This document shows positions 23,203 through 28,920 of a DNA stretch of 34,146 nucleotides, piece by piece (within the stretch, counting starts at the first letter, position 1; every line of letters starts with the position of its first letter). This stretch comes from Candidatus Omnitrophota bacterium. Its GTDB lineage: Bacteria; Omnitrophota; Gorgyraeia; Zapsychrales; Zapsychraceae. The notes under the pieces were generated by a model, which made no database searches, was not told the origin of the DNA, and saw nothing but the letters and a program-made list of their open reading frames with translations. The position numbers and the translations under genes were made by a program. The DNA lies in the NCBI GenBank assembly GCA_016214285.1, contig JACROV010000096.1, positions 1 through 34,146 of the forward strand. Direction: 5' to 3'.

Positions 23203-24284
23203 GAACGGTCAATGTTCCATTAAAAGAAAACGCCTACAAGATCGTCATCGGGCGCGGGATCCTGCCCCTGCTCGGTGCGGGGCTTAAATCATTGAAGATC
23301 GGCACCGACGCGGTCGTGATCACGAGTCCGGTTATCCGGCGCCACCACGGCCACGCTTTGGCCGCGGGCTTAAAAAAAGAAGGGTTCTCCGTAAAATTTT
23401 TTGAGGTCCCGGAGGGGGAACAAAGCAAATCCGCCAAAGTGGCGTTCCCGTTGATGGAGCGAATCGCCCGTCATGATTCCATGAGGGGGCTTTTTATTAT
23501 CGCCTTCGGAGGCGGTGTCATCGGTGATCTGGCAGGGTACGTGGCGGCATCTTACAAAAGAGGCGTGCCGTACGTCCAGGTGCCGACGACGTTCCTGGCG
23601 CAGATCGATTCGGCGATCGGCGGGAAAGTGGCCATTGATCTGCCTATCGGCAAGAATTTGATCGGCGCTTTTCATCAGCCGAAAGTGGTCTGGAGCGACG
23701 TGTCGGTTCTCGCAACGCTGGATCAACGGCAGATGCGTAACGGCCTGGCGGAAGCGGTCAAGTACGGTGTCATCGCGGACAAGAAATTATTCGCTTACAT
23801 CGCCCGGCATTACCGGCAGCTTTTAGACCTGCAGCCGGCGGCGCTGGAGCACGTCGTTGTTCGTTGCAGCCGGATCAAGGCCGGCGTGGTCGTGGCCGAT
23901 GAAAAGGAGACCAAAGGGATCCGTACCATTTTGAATTTCGGACACACGGTCGGCCACGCCCTCGAAGCGGCAGGCGGGTACGGCCGTTATCATCACGGCG
24001 AGGCAGTGGCCTTAGGCATGCGGGTGGCTGCGGAAATCTCACGCCAAAAAGGAATGATCTCCGCGGCGGATTGCGTAAAGTTTAACGGGATCCTTTCGGA
24101 CATCGGGTTACCAGCAAAGATCAAAGGAGTTTCACTGGCGAACATCCTGCGGATCATGCAACATGATAAGAAATTTTCGAAGGGCAAGAACCGTTTTGTG
24201 CTGGCGCAAAAGATCGGCAAGGTCAAAGTCGTTGCGGGCGTTTCTCCATCCATCGTTGAAAAAGCCATCCGGGCTTATCAGTAA
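23199..24284 (+). CDS. aroB: 3-dehydroquinate synthase AroB
   Basis: Converts DAHP to 3-dehydroquinate in the shikimate pathway, upstream of AroQ. Motifs include FGGGVIGDLAGYVAASYKRG, QVPTTFLAQIDSAIGGKVAID, GLAEAVKYGVI, LNFGHTVGHALEAAGGYGRYHHGEAV and the C-terminal AQKIGKVKVV. The start is GTG 23199 (VRTVNVPLKENAYKI), overlapping the M50 stop; the track start at 23166 is inside the M50 gene. Length 361 aa is normal. It runs convergently into gspB with only 13 nt between the genes and no clear terminator. Confidence 0.95.
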   Translation: MRTVNVPLKENAYKIVIGRGILPLLGAGLKSLKIGTDAVVITSPVIRRHHGHALAAGLKKEGFSVKFFEVPEGEQSKSAKVAFPLMERIARHDSMRGLFIIAFGGGVIGDLAGYVAASYKRGVPYVQVPTTFLAQIDSAIGGKVAIDLPIGKNLIGAFHQPKVVWSDVSVLATLDQRQMRNGLAEAVKYGVIADKKLFAYIARHYRQLLDLQPAALEHVVVRCSRIKAGVVVADEKETKGIRTILNFGHTVGHALEAAGGYGRYHHGEAVALGMRVAAEISRQKGMISAADCVKFNGILSDIGLPAKIKGVSLANILRIMQHDKKFSKGKNRFVLAQKIGKVKVVAGVSPSIVEKAIRAYQ

Positions 24285-24297
24285 TCCGGGGTAATTG

Positions 24298-24987
24298 TCA
24301 GCGTCCCTGTTCCCGGACCTCCAGGATCGTAACGTTATCCCCATCGCGCAATTCGACCCTGTTCAAAGTGATCTTGTTTATCCTTTGGCCAGCGATGTAA
24401 TCCCCGACCTCGTAGATCTCCCCGTTGATCAAGGCGGCCATTTTGCTTTGGTCCATCATGATGCCGTTTAGGACAAGATTTTTAGCCGGCGCGCCCACTG
24501 AAAATTTTATTTCGGCCGGAGGTTCCCTCCCCGCAGCCATAGGTCCCCCGAGGGGGAGGAGCCTTTGGCTAGGGGCAAGGGACGCGCTCGCGGCGGGAAC
24601 GGGTTGCGGCAAGGAGGCCTCGGGTTTGGGTTGTGCCGTTATGGTGATACTTTTGCGGGCTGCTGGAGATCTTTTAGGATGCAGGGAGGAGCGGAATAGT
24701 TGCGGTTGGAAGATGAACAGGATCCACGCGGCCAGGCCTAAAACCAGGATCTCCGCGATCACGATCAGGTGCCAACGCTTGGTGGAAGTCCGTTTGGCCT
24801 GGGGCGCCGGGGTTGCCGCGGGCGCGGAAGAAGGCGCCGGCGTAAAGGGTTGCGCGGGTTGCGCCGCGGGGGACTGCCAGGCCTTCTGTCCCACGGAGAT
24901 CCGGTCGTCGGTGACGGTTACCGTTTTTTCTTTAAGATCATTGAGATTGGTTTGTGTCTTTTTTAAGGCCTCATTGATGATGCTCAT
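24298..24987 (-). CDS. gspB: GspB-like secretion assembly protein
   Basis: A 229-aa bitopic inner-membrane protein. The N-terminus (MSIINEALKKTQTNLNDLKEKT) is the pattern of GspB/ExeB-like proteins. A linker rich in Pro/Ala leads to a single transmembrane helix (~75-93, LIVIAEILVLGLAAWILFI). The periplasmic C-terminus holds the GspB domain (LNGIMMDQSKMAALINGEIYEVGDYI and INKITLNRVELRDGDNV). With GspA it helps position secretin multimers through the peptidoglycan. It overlaps gspA by 4 nt on the minus strand. Residues ~134-155 come from an in-frame palindrome. No other gsp genes are present in the window. Confidence 0.85.
   Translation of the reverse strand: MSIINEALKKTQTNLNDLKEKTVTVTDDRISVGQKAWQSPAAQPAQPFTPAPSSAPAATPAPQAKRTSTKRWHLIVIAEILVLGLAAWILFIFQPQLFRSSLHPKRSPAARKSITITAQPKPEASLPQPVPAASASLAPSQRLLPLGGPMAAGREPPAEIKFSVGAPAKNLVLNGIMMDQSKMAALINGEIYEVGDYIAGQRINKITLNRVELRDGDNVTILEVREQGR
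24522..24583. repeat. In-frame GC-rich palindrome in gspB
   Basis: GTTCCCTCCCCGCAGCCATAGG (24522-24543) faces CCTTTGGCTAGGGGCAAGGGAC (24562-24583), about two-thirds complementary. The inner TCCCCCGAGGGGGA is a perfect dyad. On the coding strand it reads CCAAAGGCTCC..TGCGGGGAGGG, sharing the AAAGGCTCC and TGCGGGGAGG blocks with the acyltransferase copy. It lies in the disordered linker before the periplasmic domain and adds the LAPSQRLLPLGGPMAAGREP peptide. Confidence 0.7.
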
Positions 24988-25802
24988 ACTAAAACAACCT
25001 CCTCCACGGATCGTTGCACGATGGTGTCATCGATGGTGTGCGTTTCGGCGATAAACCCGGCCAAAAGCGCGCGGTCGCAGAGGATATTGATCATCCGCGG
25101 CGTCCCTTTGGATTTTTCGTAAATAAGGTCAATGGCGCTGTCGGTAAACTGAACCCGATGTTTTGGATCCTCTGGTGATCGGGCGATGTTAAGGCGGTGG
25201 TGGATGTAGTCGCGCGCTTCCTGTTTGCTTAATGGCATAATATGGTAACGCACCGTGACCCTTTGATTGAGCTGGCGTAACGAAGAAAGTTTGAGCTTCT
25301 CGGCCAATTCCGGCTGGCCCATCAAAACGATCTGCAGGAGTTTCTCTTTTTCGGTTTCCAGGTTAGAAAGCAGGCGGATCTGCTCAAGCTGACGCACGCT
25401 TAAGTTCTGGGCTTCGTCGATGATGATGACCACGTTATGCCCGCGGCTGGTCTCTTGCAGCAGGAATCCGTTGAGCGCGTTGACCAGGGCGAATTTGTTT
25501 TTGAAATCCCCTTCGATGCCAAGATCATTGAGGATAATTTGCAAGAGCTGGACCGCGGAGAAATTCGGGTTCAGGATGAGGGCGGTTTTGACGTTTTTAT
25601 CAAGCTTGTTCAAAAGCATGCGGCAGAGCGTGGTTTTCCCGGTACCGATCTCTCCGGTAATGACGATGATGCCTTTGCGCTGCTGGATGCCGTAAAACAA
25701 ATGTGAGAACGCTTCAATATGGTGGGCGCTGGAAAAGAAGAAATCGGGGTCGGAGGTGACGTTAAAAGGGCTTTCGCGCAGATGGTAGAATTCCTTGTAC
25801 AT
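24984..25802 (-). CDS. gspA: GspA/ExeA-like AAA ATPase
   Basis: A 272-aa ATPase of the ExeA/GspA family. It begins MYKEFYHLRESPFNVTSDP, with Walker A TGEIGTGKTTLCR (~48-60) and Walker B VVIIIDEAQNL (~130), then arginine-rich sensor motifs (LRQLNQRVTVRYHIMPLS) and GTPRMINILCDRALL. It lacks the long periplasmic peptidoglycan-binding C-terminus of E. coli ExeA, so it is the short, cytoplasmic version. With GspB it forms a secretin-assembly pair. The start is ATG 25802, with an extended -10 box only 8 nt upstream (see finding). Confidence 0.88.
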   Translation of the reverse strand: MYKEFYHLRESPFNVTSDPDFFFSSAHHIEAFSHLFYGIQQRKGIIVITGEIGTGKTTLCRMLLNKLDKNVKTALILNPNFSAVQLLQIILNDLGIEGDFKNKFALVNALNGFLLQETSRGHNVVIIIDEAQNLSVRQLEQIRLLSNLETEKEKLLQIVLMGQPELAEKLKLSSLRQLNQRVTVRYHIMPLSKQEARDYIHHRLNIARSPEDPKHRVQFTDSAIDLIYEKSKGTPRMINILCDRALLAGFIAETHTIDDTIVQRSVEEVVLV

Positions 25803-25810
25803 TTGCCTGG

Positions 25811-25839
25811 ATTATAACATGTTGCCGCCATTTGGTAAA
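25811..25839 (-). promoter_or_regulatory. Extended -10 promoter for gspA, possibly leaderless
   Basis: On the minus strand the -10 TATAAT (plus coordinates 25811-25816) is preceded by TGT, an extended -10 element. A 17-nt spacer leads to a -35 TTTACC (25834-25839). Only 8 nt (CCAGGCAA) separate TATAAT from the gspA ATG, so transcription would begin at or next to the start codon. No ribosome site is visible. Confidence 0.7.
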
Positions 25840-25856
25840 TACCGGAGAAAAAATAA

Positions 25857-25884
25857 TTGTCACGGGGATGTATTATGCTATAAT
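25857..25884 (+). promoter_or_regulatory. Extended -10 promoter for the PilZ operon, possibly leaderless
   Basis: -35 TTGTCA (25857-25862), 16-nt spacer and a perfect extended -10 TGCTATAAT (hexamer 25879-25884). The ATG at 25893 is exactly 8 nt downstream (GCACCCTG), matching the gspA promoter spacing on the other strand. If translation instead begins at ATG 25920, the leader would be about 30 nt with GGAG 2 nt before that ATG, which is unusually close. Confidence 0.72.
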
Positions 25885-25892
25885 GCACCCTG

Positions 25893-26255
25893 ATGAACAT
25901 TCCCACGGATACCGGAGCAATGGAACCTGCAGAAAAAAGGCGGTACAGTCGCATCGAGTTACGCCAACCTATCCAGTTCCAATCCCCAAATTCCGCGCTA
26001 GAGGGAGGATCGTTGTCATGTGATCTGAGCGAGGGCGGGGTGCGCGTCGATATGTACGACTTTTTACCTTTGGGCGCCGAGTTGACCCTGCGGATCTGCC
26101 TGGCTGTCGAAAAGATCGTCGAATATGCCGGCCGCGTGGTATGGGTACGAAAATATCCGTTCGCGGATCGTTATCAGGCCGGGTTGGAGTTTTCAGGAGA
26201 TAAGACGTTCCTGGCAGCGAAGAGGCAGCTTCATGAATTCATTGAAATTCAGTAA
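25893..26255 (+). CDS. PilZ domain protein 1 (c-di-GMP receptor)
   Basis: A 120-aa single PilZ domain, predicted to bind c-di-GMP. The RxxxR motif is in EKRRYSRIELR (~14-24) and the D/NxSxxG motif in DLSEGGVRVD (~44-53). The remaining strands end with VVWVRKYPFADRYQAGLEFSGD. Divergent from gspA/gspB, it is the first of four small genes, possibly linked to secretion or pilus control. The ATG at 25893 is 8 nt from the -10 box; ATG 25920 (MEPAEKRRY) gives a more usual PilZ N-terminus. Confidence 0.9.
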   Translation: MNIPTDTGAMEPAEKRRYSRIELRQPIQFQSPNSALEGGSLSCDLSEGGVRVDMYDFLPLGAELTLRICLAVEKIVEYAGRVVWVRKYPFADRYQAGLEFSGDKTFLAAKRQLHEFIEIQ

Positions 26256-26302
26256 ATCTTGTTGGTGGTTTAATTCAATTTTTAAAAGGAGTTTAGGAAG
26301 TT

Positions 26303-26479
26303 ATGGCTGATGAAAAAGCGGTTCTAGAGGTCGGTAAGAATTGTGCCGAATGCAAAAAGCCCATGAAAAAGGCCAGGCGGTATTACCGTAACGGCGCGTA
26401 CTATTGCAACAAGAATTGTTTCAAGAAAAAGCTTGCGGGCGAAGGGTCTGAAGCCGAAGCAAAGGCAGAGAAGAAATGA
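26303..26479 (+). CDS. Small zinc-finger-like protein (not in ORF track)
   Basis: A 58-aa ORF missed by the track. It reads MADEKAVLEVGKNCAECKKPMKKARR, then GAYYCNKNCFKKK. Two Cys pairs (CAEC and CNKNC) and the YYRNGAYYC segment suggest a zinc-binding mini-domain of the TRASH/zinc ribbon kind. The tail is Glu/Lys/Ala rich. AAAAGGAGTTTAGGAAG precedes the ATG. The stop overlaps the second PilZ gene start (ATGA), so the two are likely coupled. Function unknown. Confidence 0.72.
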   Translation: MADEKAVLEVGKNCAECKKPMKKARRYYRNGAYYCNKNCFKKKLAGEGSEAEAKAEKK

Positions 26480-26853
26480 TCCCGGCGGAGTACGCAGGAA
26501 ATGAGAGAAGAAAGGGCCAGAGGGCGTTGGCCCATATCCCGGTCAGGATCGCGCAAGAAGATGGAGATATCGTCACCGAGACATTGAATATCAGCCGTTC
26601 GGGCGCGTATTGCCAGGTCAATGACCGCGTCGAACTGATGACCAAGCTCAAAGTCCAGATCCTTCTTCCGGCGGCGCGTAAGAGCCAAAAACGTTCGAAG
26701 ACTATCCATTGTCGGGGCGTTGTGGTGCGCTGCGAGCCGTCCGCGCGCAACGGCCGTTTTGACGTCGCGATATTCTTTAACGAGATCGCGCAGCGCGACG
26801 CGGAATCCATCAATGATTATGTCGGTTCCTGTTTCGAGCAGGACCATGCGTGA
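26476..26853 (+). CDS. PilZ domain protein 2
   Basis: A 125-aa PilZ-like protein. The c-di-GMP motif region reads ERRKGQRALAHIPVRI, and NISRSGAYCQV gives NxSxxG. The RxxxR motif is in RRKGQR (residues ~11-16). It ends FDVAIFFNEIAQRDAESINDYV. It overlaps the zinc mini-protein and nearly overlaps the next small membrane protein. Having two PilZ proteins in one operon suggests two c-di-GMP outputs; partners are unknown. Confidence 0.82.
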   Translation: MIPAEYAGNERRKGQRALAHIPVRIAQEDGDIVTETLNISRSGAYCQVNDRVELMTKLKVQILLPAARKSQKRSKTIHCRGVVVRCEPSARNGRFDVAIFFNEIAQRDAESINDYVGSCFEQDHA

Positions 26854-26870
26854 GGAGGATATTTAAGGGT

Positions 26871-27032
26871 ATGGAGAATGCCATCACGGTCAGCCTCACG
26901 CCATTACAGGCGCTTCTTTCTTTGGCGTTCCAGATCTGGATCGTCGTTTTTCCCATTATTCTGATCCGTAAGATCAATTATTTGACGGACATCATCCAGG
27001 AACAGTCTGATTTGAACAAAGAAACATCATAA
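26871..27032 (+). CDS. Small single-pass membrane protein
   Basis: A 53-aa protein with one hydrophobic helix at about residues 11-33 (LQALLSLAFQIWIVVFPIIL) and a charged C-terminus (RKINYLTDIIQEQSDLNKE). Function unknown. ATG 26871 is chosen; the track start is GTG 26850, which overlaps the PilZ2 stop and has GGAGG only after it. The gene may anchor or pair with the PilZ proteins upstream, but this is only suggested by position. The pseudouridine synthase starts 3 nt later. Confidence 0.6.
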   Translation: MENAITVSLTPLQALLSLAFQIWIVVFPIILIRKINYLTDIIQEQSDLNKETS

Positions 27033-27035
27033 GGG

Positions 27036-27719
27036 ATGCACAGCGGCCATCCTCAAAGAATTATCCCCGTTCTATACGAGGATGAGTCATATATAGTCTT
27101 TGACAAACCGGCGGGCGTTTTGGTCATTCCGGCGCCCGGGGAAAAGAAGCAGACGCTGGTGGATATCGTCAACCGCCAGTACGCTCCCGCGCAAGGGTGG
27201 AAGCTGCACCCTTGTCATCGCCTCGACAGGGAAACCTCAGGCGCGATCATTTTCGCCAAGGGCAAGGGGCATCAGCAGGCGATGATGGCGCTTTTTCACA
27301 GGCAAGCGGTGAGCAAGAGATACATCGCGTTTGTCCACGGGAAGCTTCCCCATCACCAAGGCGAGTTGCGCAGCGCCATCCGGGACCTTGACCAGGTGAA
27401 ATTCCGGCGGGGCGCGAGCGCGAAACCGAGCGTGACGCGTTATAAGGTCATTGAAGAAAGAAAATCATTCAGCATTGTCGAGGTAACCCCGGTGACCGGG
27501 CGGACAAACCAGATCCGCATTCAGTTCGCGCAAATAGGGCATCCGCTGGTGGGAGAACGCAAATACGCGCGCGGTAAAGATTACCAGCTTCAGTTCCGGC
27601 GGGTCGCGTTGCACGCGCACGCGCTGGGCTGGGAACATCCGGTGTCCCATAAAAGAATAAACGTCACCGCGGAATTGCACCAAGACATGGAGGGGTTCAT
27701 TGCAAGAAACGGAAATTAA
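27036..27719 (+). CDS. RluA-family pseudouridine synthase
   Basis: Modifies uridine to pseudouridine in rRNA or tRNA. The catalytic motif HRLDRETSGAIIFAK (Asp in HRLDRETSG) is at about residue 60-75, and PVTGRTNQIRIQFAQIGHPLVGERKY is the second signature. At 227 aa it lacks the S4 domain of RluD, like RluA or TruC types. Which site it modifies cannot be said. ATG 27036 follows the previous stop by 3 nt, and the gene overlaps mazG by 20 nt. Confidence 0.93.
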   Translation: MHSGHPQRIIPVLYEDESYIVFDKPAGVLVIPAPGEKKQTLVDIVNRQYAPAQGWKLHPCHRLDRETSGAIIFAKGKGHQQAMMALFHRQAVSKRYIAFVHGKLPHHQGELRSAIRDLDQVKFRRGASAKPSVTRYKVIEERKSFSIVEVTPVTGRTNQIRIQFAQIGHPLVGERKYARGKDYQLQFRRVALHAHALGWEHPVSHKRINVTAELHQDMEGFIARNGN

Positions 27720-28014
27720 GGGAAAATCCCTCAACGAATTGTCGCGGCTGTGTCACCGCATCGCCGTGGAAAAAGGTTTTTGGGAGAAGGAGCGCAATAT
27801 CGGCGAGGCCCTGATGCTCATCGTCACCGAACTGGCCGAGGCCATGGAAGCGCATCGGATCCAGGATGAGGCAAATTTCAAAGAAGAGATCGCGGATAGT
27901 TTTATCCGCCTATTGGATTTGTGCGGCGGGCTTGGCATCGATATCGAAGAAGAGATTTATAAGAAGTCCACGAAGAACAAAAATCGGCCGTATAAGCACG
28001 GCAAGGTGTGCTAG
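27700..28014 (+). CDS. MazG-like nucleotide pyrophosphohydrolase
   Basis: A 104-aa single MazG-like domain. The Mg-binding EExxE-type helix is LIVTELAEAMEAHR (~39-52), paired with FKEEIADSFIRLLDLC with ExxD metal residues (~64-79). It ends NRPYKHGKVC, typical of short MazG-like proteins. It likely removes diphosphate from non-canonical or excess nucleotides. The start is TTG 27700, inside the pseudouridine synthase gene; no ATG in the frame fits better. Confidence 0.85.
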   Translation: MQETEIKGKSLNELSRLCHRIAVEKGFWEKERNIGEALMLIVTELAEAMEAHRIQDEANFKEEIADSFIRLLDLCGGLGIDIEEEIYKKSTKNKNRPYKHGKVC

Positions 28015-28048
28015 ATAACGGTCGTAAATTAAATCACAAATCGCAAGC

Positions 28049-28154
28049 ACCAAAGCACAAACAAACTTCAATGACCAAAATTACAAACATTAAAAAATTT
28101 GCCGAGATTTTTGGTCATTGTAAATTTGGTATTGGATATTGTTTGTCGTTTGGT
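28049..28154. repeat. AT-rich palindromic repeat supplying the lipoprotein signal peptide
   Basis: CAATGACCAAAA (28069-28080) pairs perfectly with TTTTGGTCATTG (28109-28120), and ACCAAAGCACAAAC (28049-28062) pairs 12 of 14 with GTTTGTCGTTTGGT (28141-28154). The ATG of the lipoprotein gene lies in the left arm. From memory, CAAGCACCAAA..CAATGACCAAAATT is a widespread intergenic repeat in uncultured bacteria; here it is translated. Confidence 0.72.
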
Positions 28155-28592
28155 ATTTGTTTATTGTTATTTTCTCTAGCCGGATGCGCGAGCGTGACCA
28201 TTCCCAATTACATCCGCGACGAACATCCTTACCGCAAAACGTTTTATGCTCCCTTTGGCACGGTGCTGGACGCCGCGGTCCATGCCCTGGAGGATTCGGG
28301 CTGGAAGGTCGCCAAGACGACGGAACCCTCCGTCTTTGAGCGCAACAAAGACACGGATAAGCCCGGCGTCAAGCAGATCCTTCTTTTCACGGATGTCCGC
28401 GAGACGGCCCTGATCTTCGGGACGCGTTACGCCAGGATGAACATTTACGTGCAGTCCGCCGCCGATAATTCAACGGAAGTCGAACTGCGTTATTTGACGG
28501 TTACCTCCGCATCCTTGAAAAATTTTCAGAATTACCGCAATGACCGTTACACCGAGAAATTCTTTACCCGCATTGAATCTTTGCTAAAATAG
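28071..28592 (+). CDS. Lipoprotein of unknown function
   Basis: A 173-aa predicted lipoprotein. The signal region MTKITNIKKFAEIFGHCKFG..LLLFSLAGC has a lipobox LAGC with Cys39. The mature part (TIPNYIRDEHPYRKTFYAPFGTVLDAAVHALEDSGW) and a beta-rich ending resemble DUF3568/DUF4810-like small lipoproteins, but I cannot assign a family firmly. ATG 28071 is taken; the track start at 28008 would add 21 residues coded by a repeat. Codons 1-28 come from that AT-rich repeat, unlike the GC-richer mature part. It is the last gene of the run before the 328-nt gap. Confidence 0.75.
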   Translation: MTKITNIKKFAEIFGHCKFGIGYCLSFGICLLLFSLAGCASVTIPNYIRDEHPYRKTFYAPFGTVLDAAVHALEDSGWKVAKTTEPSVFERNKDTDKPGVKQILLFTDVRETALIFGTRYARMNIYVQSAADNSTEVELRYLTVTSASLKNFQNYRNDRYTEKFFTRIESLLK

Positions 28593-28653
28593 CCCCATGA
28601 GTATTGCGTATAAACATTCCGGCCCCGAGGAATCTGAAAGATTCCCGGATTAG

Positions 28654-28683
28654 GTCCCCGAAATTTTTCTGAATTTCGGGGAC
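28654..28683 (+). terminator. Strong hairpin after the lipoprotein gene
   Basis: GTCCCCGAAATT (28654-28665) and AATTTCGGGGAC (28672-28683) form a perfect 12-bp stem with a 6-nt loop, 60 nt after the lipoprotein stop. There is no T-run right after it, so termination efficiency is uncertain. A smaller AATC/GATT hairpin precedes it. The rest of the 28593-28920 gap holds two more dyads and no gene. Confidence 0.45.
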
Positions 28684-28716
28684 GATTAAACCTTTGCGCC
28701 CAGATTCGCCATCGTT

Positions 28717-28796
28717 GTCAATGCCAACCCTTTTCGTTCACGTTCGCCCCTCCCCGCGGGGAGGGGCTCAAGTTCACTCCAAGGTTTGGCATTGAC
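28717..28796. repeat. 80-bp inverted repeat with a perfect 22-bp core palindrome
   Basis: GTCAATGCCAACCC (28717-28730) and GTTTGGCATTGAC (28784-28796) pair almost completely. Halfway between them, GCCCCTCCCCGCGGGGAGGGGC (28746-28767) is self-complementary over 22 bp. No ORF uses it. It resembles the nested layout of the in-gene palindromes (outer arms, inner GC-rich hairpin). Confidence 0.7.
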
Positions 28797-28814
28797 CGGT
28801 GACCTTTTTTTCGG

Positions 28815-28920
28815 GAAAGTTTGCCTCACTGTGAGCAGGGCATCGTGAGGCCGAGGCGGCCGAGGAGGCTCCCTGCGGGAGGGAAAATGAACGTCCCTGC
28901 CGAATAGTGAGGAAAACTTC
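28815..28920 (+). promoter_or_regulatory. Stem-forming leader covering the uvrB ribosome binding site
   Basis: GAAAGTTTGCCTCACT (28815-28830) can pair with AGTGAGGAAAACTTC (28906-28920), which contains the GAGG ribosome site and ends at the uvrB ATG. Inside, GCAGGG (28835-28840) pairs with CCCTGC (28895-28900), and the core holds AGGCTCCCTGCGGGAGGG, a copy of the in-gene palindrome family. Folding would hide the ribosome site. The effect is predicted, not shown. Confidence 0.55.
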
